Part shown: positions 24,872-34,017 of the stretch, in pieces
How positions within the stretch are numbered: position 1 is the first letter of the stretch
Layout: each line of letters starts with the position of its first letter
Virus record (IMG/VR): IMGVR_UViG_3300025687_000056
Span: 1-55,658 of that record
Reading direction: 5' to 3' (one strand)
Origin: a virus
DNA length: 55,658 nt
The notes under the pieces: model-generated
Database searches by the model: none
What the model saw: the letters and a program-made list of their open reading frames with translations, nothing else
What the model was told of the DNA's origin: nothing
Program-made: the position numbers and the translations under genes

Positions 24872-24882
24872 TATATAAATAT
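24872..24882 (-). promoter_or_regulatory. late-type element ATATTTATATA
   Basis: Variant copy between the tail-tube terminator and the gp26-like gene, 30 nt before its ATG. It would restart transcription after the terminator. Confidence 0.5.
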
Positions 24883-24895
24883 GCCAGAAAAAAAG

Positions 24896-24919
24896 AAGCT
24901 CGCGATTTCTCGCGAGCTT
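24896..24919 (-). terminator. strong intrinsic terminator after the tail tube gene
   Basis: A 10-bp perfect stem (AAGCTCGCGA pairing with TCGCGAGCTT) around a 4-nt loop is followed on the minus strand by TTCTTTTTTTC (24895-24885). It lies 20 nt downstream of the tail tube stop codon. A shorter T-run on the other strand would allow some bidirectional action. Confidence 0.88.
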
Positions 24920-24939
24920 TTTATGTTTTCTTTTTAAAA

Positions 24940-25428
24940 TTAGAAATTCAATACGCAATAATCCATACCAACAGTCATTGTAAGGTTCACAGCGGCATCA
25001 GCTGTATCCCAGTTATAATCACCGAAGTTGGCTTCTTTAATAAAGGCTCCTTTAATTACCCATTCTGATACAATATCACCTACTGGACCTAAGATATCAA
25101 TGGTTAAGTCTTTTTTATACATGTCTGAGTAACCATCTCTACCTGTTACTGATTCATGATGCATACGTACCCATTCCATTACAGACAAAGCTCCTGATGG
25201 TGTAATAGGATCAAACAATGTCATCTGAATATCACCCCATGTAGTTCTACCTTTAACTTTTCTATAAACGTTAATATGGTTAAGAACAATTTCAGGTTGG
25301 CTCAATGTAACAGCGTTAACACCTTTGATTAAGTATGCCGGAATACCGTCTATGTATAGAATAAATCTATTTGGAGTCTTTGGTTCAAAGGCGGTAAAGA
25401 AAATTTCGTTTGCGTTTAGTATTGCCAT
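24940..25428 (-). CDS. tail tube protein (gp19-like)
   Basis: The 162-residue product has the size and pattern of T4 gp19: TPNRFILYIDGIPAYLIKGV, then the strand-turn-strand HINVYRKVKGRTTWGDIQMT, LFDPITPSGALSVMEWVRMH, and a closing INxN-like segment near AAVNLTMTVGMDYCVL. Hexamer rings stack into the tube through which DNA passes. It directly follows the sheath gene in transcription, as in T4, and is followed by a strong terminator suited to a high-copy message. Confidence 0.88.
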   Translation of the reverse strand: MAILNANEIFFTAFEPKTPNRFILYIDGIPAYLIKGVNAVTLSQPEIVLNHINVYRKVKGRTTWGDIQMTLFDPITPSGALSVMEWVRMHHESVTGRDGYSDMYKKDLTIDILGPVGDIVSEWVIKGAFIKEANFGDYNWDTADAAVNLTMTVGMDYCVLNF

Positions 25429-25439
25429 TTTATTATTTT

Positions 25440-25450
25440 ATTATAAATAT
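25440..25450 (-). promoter_or_regulatory. late-type element ATATTTATAAT
   Basis: Perfect copy in the 37-nt gap between sheath and tube genes, 11 nt before the tube ATG. Confidence 0.6.
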
Positions 25451-25465
25451 TCTATCTTTAAAAAA

Positions 25466-27250
25466 TTAACCCGGGAAAGTAGCTCCTGTTGGTAAAATGT
25501 TGAAATCCAAATAAATAAATTCAGCAGTTTTAGTTGGTTGTAAATAGATCTGACCAATTAATTCATTTCTATCAATTACATCTGCTGTGTTATTTGAATC
25601 GTCCATAATTACTTTATAAGCAAACAAACCTTGTTGTTGTTGAACTGATTCTAAATATGGGTTAACTTGGTTTAAGAAACTAGTACGAGTAGCTACTGTA
25701 TTTTGTTCAAATACTAAGTTATTAGCAATATCGCTGATTCTAGTTTTTAAAGCAATTAACAATCTTCTAACATTTACTCTATCCAAAGCAGAAGCTCTAG
25801 TTTGTAATGTTTTCTGACCATATACTACAACTCCTTGTCCTGGGAAAGTAGCTACTGGGTTTACTTTGTTTTGGTAAAGTGTATTTCTATCACTATTAGT
25901 TAATTTCTTTTCAGCACTAATAGCGTTTATAATACCTCCTCTATTCAAACCAGCTGGAGCAAACCATGGAGCAGCAATTGTGTCGTTATTAACATATACC
26001 GCTGGAATCATAGTAGAAGCTGGAACCCAAGTAAATTCACCTGTTAATGGATCAACTGTTTGAACCCAAGGCCAGTAAGTAGCAGCGTATGAAGTATCTA
26101 TTGTATTAGCGTATTGAGATACCGCTGTAACTGTACTACCATATAAAGCCATATCGATCACTGCAATAGCATCTCCTCTGTTTGTAGTATTGTTTACTAA
26201 AGTATTTAATGAAGTTATACCAGTAGCATTGTCATAAGCTAAACCTGGTACTGCGATTACATTATAAGCATATTCATCTTGGTTTGACATGATATCAATA
26301 CCACCAGTAATATTAGCAGCACTTAAACCTTGAATGTTAGTAGAAGTAATATTGTTGTAGTATTTATCGGCTCCACTAGTTCCTAAATTACCTATAGCAT
26401 TTCCAAAGTAACCTTGTTGAGCTACTGGGATTGAAGCTGTAAACTCAGCTTTAGCATTTCCATTGTTATCATAGAAATAAGGAGTTTTATATGGTACTGA
26501 AGTAATAGTAATATAATTACTTCTATTTGGATAGTTTCCAGAAGTATTTACATACTCATATTTACCATTTGAGCCTGTAGCAACTGTAAATGTTTGGTTA
26601 CCAATTACTCTTTCAATGTAGTTTGGTTGAGTTGGGTCTAATGATAAGTTAGTCCAAGTTTCTAATACAACTTTACTATTTGTATTATCATCTCCTCTTC
26701 TTACTAATAATGAAAAAGTTCCTGAAGCTGTATTTGGTGATACAATTTCATAACGTAAGTTATCAATAGTACCATTTGTTAATGAACCACTAGCATCTAT
26801 ACTACCTGAACTGTTTTGGTTAGCTCCATAACTTAATGGAGCGATAGTAAATGAAGCTGATGAGTTAAGGTTTGAAGCAGCGCCTAATTCAACTGTGTTA
26901 ATAATACCTGTAACATCACCGTCATTTTGACTACCGGTAATTGAAATTGCTGATGCAGCTGTGAATGAACCACTAGCTACTCTAGTAACCCATAAACTTT
27001 CTCCTCCGTTTTGGAAGTAGTTATAAGCTGCTGTTGATGTGAAATAAGTGTATTGAGTCGAACCACTCAAAAACGTACCGCCAAAATAAGTCAAATATTC
27101 TGAGAAGCTAGTAATTCTTCTTGGAACATAAGGCTGACCTTTTACTGTTGGACCAACAATAGCTGCTCCAATAGTAGCTGCTGCTTGGCCGGTAACTGTT
27201 AAATCGTTTTCTCTTGCTAATACGCCTGGAGATAAAAGTGTTTCTGCCAT
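25466..27250 (-). CDS. tail sheath protein (gp18-like)
   Basis: The 594-residue product starts with LLSPGVLARENDLTVTGQAA, then IGAAIVGPTVKGQPYVPRRI and SFSEYLTYFG, the sheath N-terminal arm and first domain. The C-terminal domain has VNVRRLLIALKTRISDIANN and FIYLDFNILPTGATF, the conserved strand and helix that interlock neighbouring subunits. A variable, surface-exposed beta domain sits in the middle (about 100-330). The sheath contracts to drive the tube through the envelope. Length is near T4 gp18 (659). Only a 37-nt gap with a late-type element separates it from the tube gene. Confidence 0.92.
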   Translation of the reverse strand: MAETLLSPGVLARENDLTVTGQAAATIGAAIVGPTVKGQPYVPRRITSFSEYLTYFGGTFLSGSTQYTYFTSTAAYNYFQNGGESLWVTRVASGSFTAASAISITGSQNDGDVTGIINTVELGAASNLNSSASFTIAPLSYGANQNSSGSIDASGSLTNGTIDNLRYEIVSPNTASGTFSLLVRRGDDNTNSKVVLETWTNLSLDPTQPNYIERVIGNQTFTVATGSNGKYEYVNTSGNYPNRSNYITITSVPYKTPYFYDNNGNAKAEFTASIPVAQQGYFGNAIGNLGTSGADKYYNNITSTNIQGLSAANITGGIDIMSNQDEYAYNVIAVPGLAYDNATGITSLNTLVNNTTNRGDAIAVIDMALYGSTVTAVSQYANTIDTSYAATYWPWVQTVDPLTGEFTWVPASTMIPAVYVNNDTIAAPWFAPAGLNRGGIINAISAEKKLTNSDRNTLYQNKVNPVATFPGQGVVVYGQKTLQTRASALDRVNVRRLLIALKTRISDIANNLVFEQNTVATRTSFLNQVNPYLESVQQQQGLFAYKVIMDDSNNTADVIDRNELIGQIYLQPTKTAEFIYLDFNILPTGATFPG

Positions 27251-27271
27251 GTTTGTGTTTTAATTTATTCT

Positions 27272-27282
27272 ATTATAAATAT
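27272..27282 (-). promoter_or_regulatory. late-type element ATATTTATAAT
   Basis: Perfect copy 21 nt before the sheath ATG. The rest of the 109-nt gap (27251-27359) holds only AT-rich sequence and a partial GATAAATAT at 27341-27349. Confidence 0.6.
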
Positions 27283-27359
27283 GTTAAAGTTGTTCAAAAG
27301 TTCATTATTATAAAAACAATTAAGTAGAAACCCTTTCAGTGATAAATATGGTGTTTTTT

Positions 27360-28115
27360 TTAAATATACGTTATTGTATAGAAAAAGTCTGTGTCAAAAG
27401 TTTGGGTTTCAAATTCTAATATATTACCAGCCAAACCATTTACTACTATACCATTTCCAACACCTGCACTTCCAGAAACTGTGGCTGTTACAAAACAATT
27501 TAATCCTAAAGTTTTACCACTTAATTCAGTAATAGTAACAGAAGCAGTAGCTGGGTTACCTGTTTTATCAGCACCAGCAATAAATTTAAGTGAAGCTCCT
27601 GTAACTTTAACACTACCACTTGGAAAATATGTTCCTTCAACAGATGAAACTGATGGTGAGTTAACTACATTTGTTGCCCAAGAAGAAGTTCCAGTTAAGT
27701 TTCCTATAAATAAAGAAGCAGATAACGCGTTTGTAGATGGTTGATACCATAAACCAGAATAATCTGATCCTGAATCAACTAATAATGTAGAGTATTTAGG
27801 ATAACCAGAAGTACTATCTGCTACAAAAGGCACTAAAAATTGATTTGTTGAAGTTACACTACTGCTAACTACTATTTGACTTGCTTTACTAGCTGAGTCT
27901 GCTGTACCAGTCACATTACCTTTTAAACTACCTGTATATCCATCTAAAGAATTTACACTACCTGTTAAAGTTAATGATCCTGAAATTGTAATATCATAAG
28001 CAGCTGCTCCTGTTAGAGCATCAACTGATTGAGATACATGCCAAGACTCAATAGAATAGTTTTGTGAAATTTGGTCTGAGCCTGTAGCAAATATTTGTTT
28101 TAATATAAGTGCCAT
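27360..28115 (-). CDS. virion or tail-fibre-associated protein, Ser/Thr-rich
   Basis: The 251-residue product begins MALILKQIFATGSDQISQNY and has a Ser/Thr/Gly-rich middle (ISGSLTLTGSVNSLDGYTGS). Its predicted beta-rich C-terminal half ends FDTDFFYTITYI. The N-terminal region resembles in style the N-terminus of the giant fibre (GSLV-SG-GSVD strings). The composition is typical of small adhesin or fibre-tip proteins. It lies between the sheath gene and the glycan operon. A late-like element ends 4 nt before its ATG. No enzyme motif was seen. Confidence 0.55.
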   Translation of the reverse strand: MALILKQIFATGSDQISQNYSIESWHVSQSVDALTGAAAYDITISGSLTLTGSVNSLDGYTGSLKGNVTGTADSASKASQIVVSSSVTSTNQFLVPFVADSTSGYPKYSTLLVDSGSDYSGLWYQPSTNALSASLFIGNLTGTSSWATNVVNSPSVSSVEGTYFPSGSVKVTGASLKFIAGADKTGNPATASVTITELSGKTLGLNCFVTATVSGSAGVGNGIVVNGLAGNILEFETQTFDTDFFYTITYI

Positions 28116-28119
28116 TTAG

Positions 28120-28130
28120 CGATAAATATT
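28120..28130 (-). promoter_or_regulatory. late-type element variant AATATTTATCG
   Basis: Keeps ATATTTAT but has CG at the end; 4 nt before the ATG of the 251-aa virion protein. Confidence 0.4.
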
Positions 28131-28138
28131 ATTATTTT

Positions 28139-29977
28139 TTAAAAAGTATTAATTAATTTAATATATTTTTTTATTTTATCAGGATCATTATGTAAAGGAA
28201 TTAAAGACAAAATTAATGATTTAGTAATTATTTTTATTTTTTCAAAGTCTTCATTTACTTGATTTTTAAAAAAAGATAATAAATTGTCTTTATATGATTT
28301 TTTAATTTTTTTATCCATTAATATTTCATCATATCCTATTAATGATTGATATATTTTAGCATAATCATAAAGAGATAAACCATAACAAGTTTTTTTAGTT
28401 CCTACTATTCCTCTAACATCAACAAATTTTATATCCTCCACAGTAGTTAATAATATATTACTAAAAACACAATCTCCATGAATCATTACACTTTTATAAC
28501 CTTCATTTTCAATATAGGTTAATTGGTCTTTAATTTGTATAATATCATCTTCATTTACACCATATAGTTTATAATCATACATGGCTATTCTTTTAGAAAA
28601 TTTATCACTTAAATTAGGGTAACTATAATATATTTCATTGTTTTCTATATTATTATGTAATAATTTTATTTTATCAAATAAAAGTTGAAGATGATCAGTT
28701 GTGAGAATATTATTTACATACATTGTACTAAAATTAATACCTTCAATTGTTTCAAGTTCTAAACTATTATTAGTATAAGAAATTAATTTAGGAAACAATT
28801 TTTGAATTTCTTCAGTTCCATTATCTTGAACCCACTTATAATATTCTATTTCACCTTGAAGTTTAGGATCTAAAGATTTTTTTATAAATGTATTTCCTAT
28901 TTCAACTTCATTAAAATGTCTAGCAGAAACATCTTCCATATAAAACCCTAATGTTTTATTTAAATCAGTTTTTGGATTTATCATCAAATCATCAACATAA
29001 TAATGAGCATAAGGTTTTCCAAAATATAACTCATCATATGGAATATTATATTTTTCTAATGTTTCAATTGTAATTTTTCCAATATCAGCTATTACTCCTC
29101 CAATATTACCACTATGGGTTCTCATTCTTCTAGCAGTATAAATAATAATAGTATGACCTTTTTCTTTTAATTTTTTTAAATAATTAATAGTGTCAAGTAT
29201 TGGTTCTACTGAAGTATAATCATCTTTAATTTTAGGGTATGTGACTAATGTATTATCTAAATCAAAACAAAATCTCTTCTTTGGAATATCATATGTTTTA
29301 GAAAACTGGATAATTTGTTGGGGGGTTCCAAGTACATGGAAATCTGTGACTTTAATAGGAATAAATTTTTCCCCTTTTTCAATCATTTTTTCTATAACTT
29401 GAGAAGTATATAATTCATGTTCATTTTTAAATCCAATTTCTAATATTTGTTTTTTTAATGTTTGAGAATCTTTAAAAACATAACAACCACTATTAGCATT
29501 ATTTGAAATTTTAATTTTCTCTTTTATATTAATAATTGAGTTATCTTTTATTTGAATATAAGAATAAATAGGGTTTGGATTTTTAGATTCAAAATAAAGA
29601 ACAGAGTTTTCTTCTACTGTTTTAATTTTTTCAAGTATATTTTCTTCATACCAAGTATCCCCATCTAAAACAATAACTTTACCTTCAATTTTAAAACAAT
29701 CTAACCCCATTAATACAGTTTCAGAAGCTCCTCTAGTATTAGGAATAGGAGCTAATTGGATATTAGGATATTTTGAATTTATAATTTCACTAAAATTATA
29801 ATATTCTAGATACTCATTATACGGAATAAAAATTTTATCATCTTTAGTTATTTTTAAAGAGTCTAAAAGCCAAAAAATAATTTCTTTACCTAAAACTTTA
29901 ATTAAAGGTTTAGGCATATGGTATCCATATTCAGAAAATCTTTTTCCTACACCACCTAAAGGAATTAATATATTCAT
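28139..29977 (-). CDS. three-domain enzyme: sugar/choline-type nucleotidyltransferase, HAD phosphatase, APH-type kinase
   Basis: Residues 1-230 form a nucleotidyltransferase: PLGGVGKRF at 6-14, MPKPLIKVLG, then the metal site VLDGDTWY near 103-110. Residues 235-345 are a HAD hydrolase: D239-x-D241-N-T, YTARR near 280-284, YVDD at 327-330. From about 360 comes an aminoglycoside/choline-kinase-like domain with HGD at 500-502, N507 and D520 (FVDVRG). Separate genes of these three types activate small head groups or sugars in LPS and capsule pathways, e.g. choline kinase plus CTP:phosphocholine cytidylyltransferase (LicA/LicC). The real substrate is unknown. Its start overlaps the stop of the preceding gene as ATGA, so it is the last member of a coupled operon. 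Confidence 0.7.
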   Translation of the reverse strand: MNILIPLGGVGKRFSEYGYHMPKPLIKVLGKEIIFWLLDSLKITKDDKIFIPYNEYLEYYNFSEIINSKYPNIQLAPIPNTRGASETVLMGLDCFKIEGKVIVLDGDTWYEENILEKIKTVEENSVLYFESKNPNPIYSYIQIKDNSIINIKEKIKISNNANSGCYVFKDSQTLKKQILEIGFKNEHELYTSQVIEKMIEKGEKFIPIKVTDFHVLGTPQQIIQFSKTYDIPKKRFCFDLDNTLVTYPKIKDDYTSVEPILDTINYLKKLKEKGHTIIIYTARRMRTHSGNIGGVIADIGKITIETLEKYNIPYDELYFGKPYAHYYVDDLMINPKTDLNKTLGFYMEDVSARHFNEVEIGNTFIKKSLDPKLQGEIEYYKWVQDNGTEEIQKLFPKLISYTNNSLELETIEGINFSTMYVNNILTTDHLQLLFDKIKLLHNNIENNEIYYSYPNLSDKFSKRIAMYDYKLYGVNEDDIIQIKDQLTYIENEGYKSVMIHGDCVFSNILLTTVEDIKFVDVRGIVGTKKTCYGLSLYDYAKIYQSLIGYDEILMDKKIKKSYKDNLLSFFKNQVNEDFEKIKIITKSLILSLIPLHNDPDKIKKYIKLINTF

Positions 29978-31056
29978 TTTGCTATAAATCTACAATTAAG
30001 TTTATCATATGTGTCATTATTCACATAAGTAGTTATTGTATGTTCTTTATTATCATACATCATTTTACTCATAAAAACCATATCTTCTTGTCTATCAATA
30101 ATATCGTAACACCAAGCTTTAGGAGATAAGGTTACTTTTTTATAATAACCTTTGTTTGAAACTATTTCAACATCAACAGAATCATAATCCATATTTAAAT
30201 AAAAAAGTACTAATCTGTTTTTATCAGGTTTGTGACCACCATCAACATCAAGTCTAGCTATCTTTGGAATGTCTTTCCATTTATCAGTCCATAAACCTGA
30301 GGATGAAATTCTATCAAATTGGGAATTTGGAAATTGAGTTCGAGTAAAATTATGGTAAAAAGTTCCTTGAATGTTTTCTTTTAAATTATAATTAAACACC
30401 ATAGCAAGAATATATTCACTCCATTTACCAACATATCCTATTTTTTTACATAAAGACCAAAATTCATTATCGTTTTTCACATAATCAAATCCCTGAAGTG
30501 TTTTGTTTGAGTATCCACAAAAATGTAAATCAATTAAAAATTGGTAATTTTGTGCCCATTTACCTTCTTGACGTTTACCATATATTAAAAATTCTTCATT
30601 TTCAAATTTATTAAGGTCATCTAATATGGTTTGAAATTCAACTTCATCAAACAACATATCATACTCAATCCTAAAAACTTTTTCATATCCAAGTTTTTTA
30701 GCTTCTTTAGATGCAAATATAAAACCGTTATAAACATTGGCCACATGGTCTGATACTCCTTCTAGAGGCATCCAATTTTCTAATGTTTTTCCTTCTACCT
30801 CAAAATACACATAAGGCATATCATATTGTTTATTTTCTAATACATCATTAGGAGGATATCCTACTAAAAAACCATCAAGATATTCACAATAATAGTCAAC
30901 ATATTGTTCAATACCCCAAGAATTATTAAATTTATTAATTAATAATATTTTTCTTTGGGGGTCTAATTTTTTAAGTTGGTTAATTAATTCAAGGGTGACT
31001 TCAAATTTATCTTTAGAAGTTAAATAACCATCTATAACATACAATATATTACTCAT
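29974..31056 (-). CDS. glycosyltransferase-like protein (GT-A type), 360 aa
   Basis: The product begins with a strand MSNILYVIDGYLTSKDKFEV and has an acidic metal-site-like segment KVFRIEYDMLFDEVEF with E131 and D133. A following region (YGKRQEGKWAQNYQFLIDLHF) is compatible with an acceptor site, and the final 90 residues look beta-rich. This layout fits a GT-A glycosyltransferase, although no exact family could be named by eye. It ends in an ATGA overlap with the three-domain enzyme and starts 10 nt after the FkbM gene. A role in building the same glycan is inferred from this coupling. Confidence 0.55.
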   Translation of the reverse strand: MSNILYVIDGYLTSKDKFEVTLELINQLKKLDPQRKILLINKFNNSWGIEQYVDYYCEYLDGFLVGYPPNDVLENKQYDMPYVYFEVEGKTLENWMPLEGVSDHVANVYNGFIFASKEAKKLGYEKVFRIEYDMLFDEVEFQTILDDLNKFENEEFLIYGKRQEGKWAQNYQFLIDLHFCGYSNKTLQGFDYVKNDNEFWSLCKKIGYVGKWSEYILAMVFNYNLKENIQGTFYHNFTRTQFPNSQFDRISSSGLWTDKWKDIPKIARLDVDGGHKPDKNRLVLFYLNMDYDSVDVEIVSNKGYYKKVTLSPKAWCYDIIDRQEDMVFMSKMMYDNKEHTITTYVNNDTYDKLNCRFIAK

Positions 31057-31066
31057 GGTTTTTTAT

Positions 31067-31738
31067 TCAACGATTATCAATATGGATTATAACTTGATTA
31101 TAATATTCTATAAAATGTTCATTCCACAAATCCCATTTAATACCTTGACCATCAACTGAAAATAAATCATGGTTTGGGAATAATTTTAAATATATATCCC
31201 TAAACTCTCTAAATTGTTCTTTTTGTTTTGGAGTTTCTAAATGCCATTCACCTACTATTTTTCTAATATTTTCTTTTATCCACCAAATATTTTCTCTATT
31301 GAATATTTCATACTCACCTCCCTCACAATCTGTTTTTAAAAAATCAATGCTGGAAATGTTATATTCATCAATAAAAGTTTTAAATCTTATACTTTCAACT
31401 GTTTCAATTTTATTAACAGAACCATATACTTCAAATTCATCATACCCATCTATATTAGATATACCTTTAGGTATTATTGTATAATTTAAACCATTAAGAT
31501 TATTTTTTAAAGATGTTAATTCTTCTTTACTAGGTTCAAAACAGTAAACATGTTTTGGGTTTTTTTCTTTAATTACAAAAGGAAAAGGACCATTGCTAGC
31601 TCCAAAGTCAACAACAATATCATTTTCTTCAACTTCAAAAAGTCTAGTGTATAAATTATAGTTTGAAAATTCTTTAATAATTTGTTCTTTGTACCAATCA
31701 TTGGCGGTACCCCAATCAAAAGTTGTAAAATCTATCAT
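31067..31738 (-). CDS. FkbM-family methyltransferase
   Basis: The 223-residue product has the SAM-binding motif VVDFGASNGPF at about 42-52, an acidic end of the second strand (VYCFEPSKEEL), and the FkbM-specific segment IDFLKTDCEGGEYEIF at about 131-146. FkbM enzymes O-methylate sugars and natural products; in glycan clusters they cap sugar hydroxyls. The start overlaps the stop of the large glycosyltransferase as ATGA. Confidence 0.8.
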   Translation of the reverse strand: MIDFTTFDWGTANDWYKEQIIKEFSNYNLYTRLFEVEENDIVVDFGASNGPFPFVIKEKNPKHVYCFEPSKEELTSLKNNLNGLNYTIIPKGISNIDGYDEFEVYGSVNKIETVESIRFKTFIDEYNISSIDFLKTDCEGGEYEIFNRENIWWIKENIRKIVGEWHLETPKQKEQFREFRDIYLKLFPNHDLFSVDGQGIKWDLWNEHFIEYYNQVIIHIDNR

Positions 31739-34017
31739 AATTTTAATTTATTAAATACTTGTAAGGGTGTTATTGATTTTTGACATATATGTTGATATTC
31801 AGTTCCTTTATAGACGGGGCACCAGTCCCAATCACCAGCATCAAAAATATGTACTGGATCATTCCAACATTTTATACATAAATCATTTGTTATTTTAGTT
31901 AAATTAGAAGTAAATTCATGCCCTTCTTTAACAAAACCATTAATCATATAAGTATGATTTCCTAATGCCCAATTGATCCAAGATAATCCTGAACCTAGTC
32001 CTATAAAGGCTTCGGCGTAATGTAAATAAGTAGCTACCTCATCCCATGATTTACCATACAGATTTAAACCATAAGATATTTTATATTCAGTTCCTGTTAT
32101 AACAACTATATCATAACCAATTTGTTTTAACATTTTAGCTAATGATTTCCAATTATTATAAGTCCATTCTTTACATCCTGAAGTTGCTTGTGGTCCAAAA
32201 ACTATATATTTTTTCTTTTTTGGTCTTAATCCTATATTAAAATTAATTCCATAGTTTAATTCTTTAAATTCTAAACCTAAAATATCTGTAGCTGTTTGTT
32301 GTAAAGGAATTAAATTTACTTGGTTAGGATACATTTCAAATTTATTCCATTTACCAGAATCTCCTTTAAACCATCCTATTTGATATTTAACATCACATTT
32401 TGTAGACTGGCCAGGTTCTAAAAATTCAATATCTTTATATGGTTCTAATTCTTTAAACCAATTATTATGGAATGTACTTAAAATAACTTTACAATTATGT
32501 TTTTTAGCAAAATCAACAGCATATGGTGCCCATGCTATTGTATCACCTATTGATTTTGAGTCTAAAGCTATTAATACCCGTTTATTATCTAAAGTAAATT
32601 CATCTATTATATCTCCATTAACTTTAATTTTCCATTTAGTATAATACACTCTAGAACATTTAGTCCACATATTATTTGTAATAGTATCTTTATGAACAAT
32701 ATTATTATTTTCATCTAAAAATTCAATATAATATTCCTGATCATTTTCTCCTGTGATTTCTACTTTAGGACCTTCTAAATAACTAATGTTTATTTTATTA
32801 TTTTGAGGGATATGGGGATGTTTTTTATGAAATTCTAATAATGTGTTATAACCTATTTTTCCTATATTTTCCCAACTAAAATTACGTCTAATTTCTTCTG
32901 ATTCTTTTAATGCTCTTTTTTTACATTCATCATGTTTTATATAAGAATACATCATCATTAATTGTAAATGATTAAAATCAGGTTCATAATAGTTACCTGG
33001 AAGATCACTCATTTTATATCTAGCATATGAGTTTATATCAGCTGGTTTTTCTCCTAAAATATTTACTGGTATTCCTTTATTTTGGGCAAATTCAAGTTGG
33101 CCTGAACAATTGGAGTAAATTGAAGGTGTTCCACAAGCCATTGCTTCAATTAAAGGTAAATTCCAACCTTCAGAACGGGAACAAGATAAAAATACATTAC
33201 ATGATTTTAATATTTTAATATAATCTTCTCTTGAAGGAAAATGAACTATTTTAATACGTGGATCTATTAAATTATAATGAGCTAGTCTTTCTTCTGTTGT
33301 TTCAAACCCATCAATTTCTTTACCAAAAACATTATCTATAGAAACAATTAAATCAACAGGTTCATTATTTGTAAATGTATTTAAAAATGTTTCAATAATT
33401 TCTTTAGTTGATTTTCTATAATCCCATCTACCTGCTAAAAAGAATTTAAATCTACCATCTGATGTTAGTTCATGGGTTGTTTCTTCAGGGTAGAAAATAT
33501 TAGTATCTACACCTTCAGGAACTACTTTAATTTTATCAGAATCATATCCTTGTTTTATTGTTACTTCTTTTTGCCATTTTGACGGAACCCATAATTCATC
33601 AAATTCTTTTAATTTTTCAAAATATTCTTCAGGTTGTAAAGTAGATTCCCAAACATTATAAGCTATTTTAGGACCAACATAACTATCATAAAAATAATGG
33701 TGATTAGTTTCACTTAATACTAAATTAATATCCGGTCTAAAATTTTTAGAGTCTGATGGGTACATTAATATATCAGTTCGATGTGGTTTTTGAGTCCATA
33801 AAGTTTGTTGATACAACATACTTTTATCAATATCAGTTAAATAACTCTCACCATTATGGGGAGTGTCAGACATACCCTCCCAAGAATTTCCTATAGAAAA
33901 ATTTCTAATTTTTAGTTGTAAATATTTATTTAATTCTCTAAAAAAATCTCTTGTATGGTGGTTATAACCTGTATTTCCTATATAAGAACAATGAGCGTAT
34001 ATTTTTAATTTATCCAT
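31735..34017 (-). CDS. bifunctional glycosyltransferase: GT4 fused to TibC/Aah-type O-heptosyltransferase
   Basis: Residues 1-400 are a GT4 retaining glycosyltransferase: KVVPEGVDTNIFYP, FFLAGRWDYRKST and the E283-x7-E291 motif in SEGWNLPLIEAMACGTPS. Residues 410-760 match the autotransporter O-heptosyltransferase type: SKSIGDTIAWAPYAVDFAKK, FGPQATSGCKEWTYNNW, FIGLGSGLSWINWALGN. The four-cysteine metal finger C714-x2-C717-x15-C733-x11-C745 lies around FDAGDWDWCP. TibC and Aah place heptose on serines of repetitive autotransporters and need an iron in this finger. The fusion could add a first sugar to protein and a second sugar to it. It lies a few genes from a 3745-residue Ser/Thr/Gly repeat, an obvious candidate substrate. 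It overlaps the acetyltransferase gene by 8 nt. Confidence 0.8.
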   Translation of the reverse strand: MDKLKIYAHCSYIGNTGYNHHTRDFFRELNKYLQLKIRNFSIGNSWEGMSDTPHNGESYLTDIDKSMLYQQTLWTQKPHRTDILMYPSDSKNFRPDINLVLSETNHHYFYDSYVGPKIAYNVWESTLQPEEYFEKLKEFDELWVPSKWQKEVTIKQGYDSDKIKVVPEGVDTNIFYPEETTHELTSDGRFKFFLAGRWDYRKSTKEIIETFLNTFTNNEPVDLIVSIDNVFGKEIDGFETTEERLAHYNLIDPRIKIVHFPSREDYIKILKSCNVFLSCSRSEGWNLPLIEAMACGTPSIYSNCSGQLEFAQNKGIPVNILGEKPADINSYARYKMSDLPGNYYEPDFNHLQLMMMYSYIKHDECKKRALKESEEIRRNFSWENIGKIGYNTLLEFHKKHPHIPQNNKINISYLEGPKVEITGENDQEYYIEFLDENNNIVHKDTITNNMWTKCSRVYYTKWKIKVNGDIIDEFTLDNKRVLIALDSKSIGDTIAWAPYAVDFAKKHNCKVILSTFHNNWFKELEPYKDIEFLEPGQSTKCDVKYQIGWFKGDSGKWNKFEMYPNQVNLIPLQQTATDILGLEFKELNYGINFNIGLRPKKKKYIVFGPQATSGCKEWTYNNWKSLAKMLKQIGYDIVVITGTEYKISYGLNLYGKSWDEVATYLHYAEAFIGLGSGLSWINWALGNHTYMINGFVKEGHEFTSNLTKITNDLCIKCWNDPVHIFDAGDWDWCPVYKGTEYQHICQKSITPLQVFNKLKL

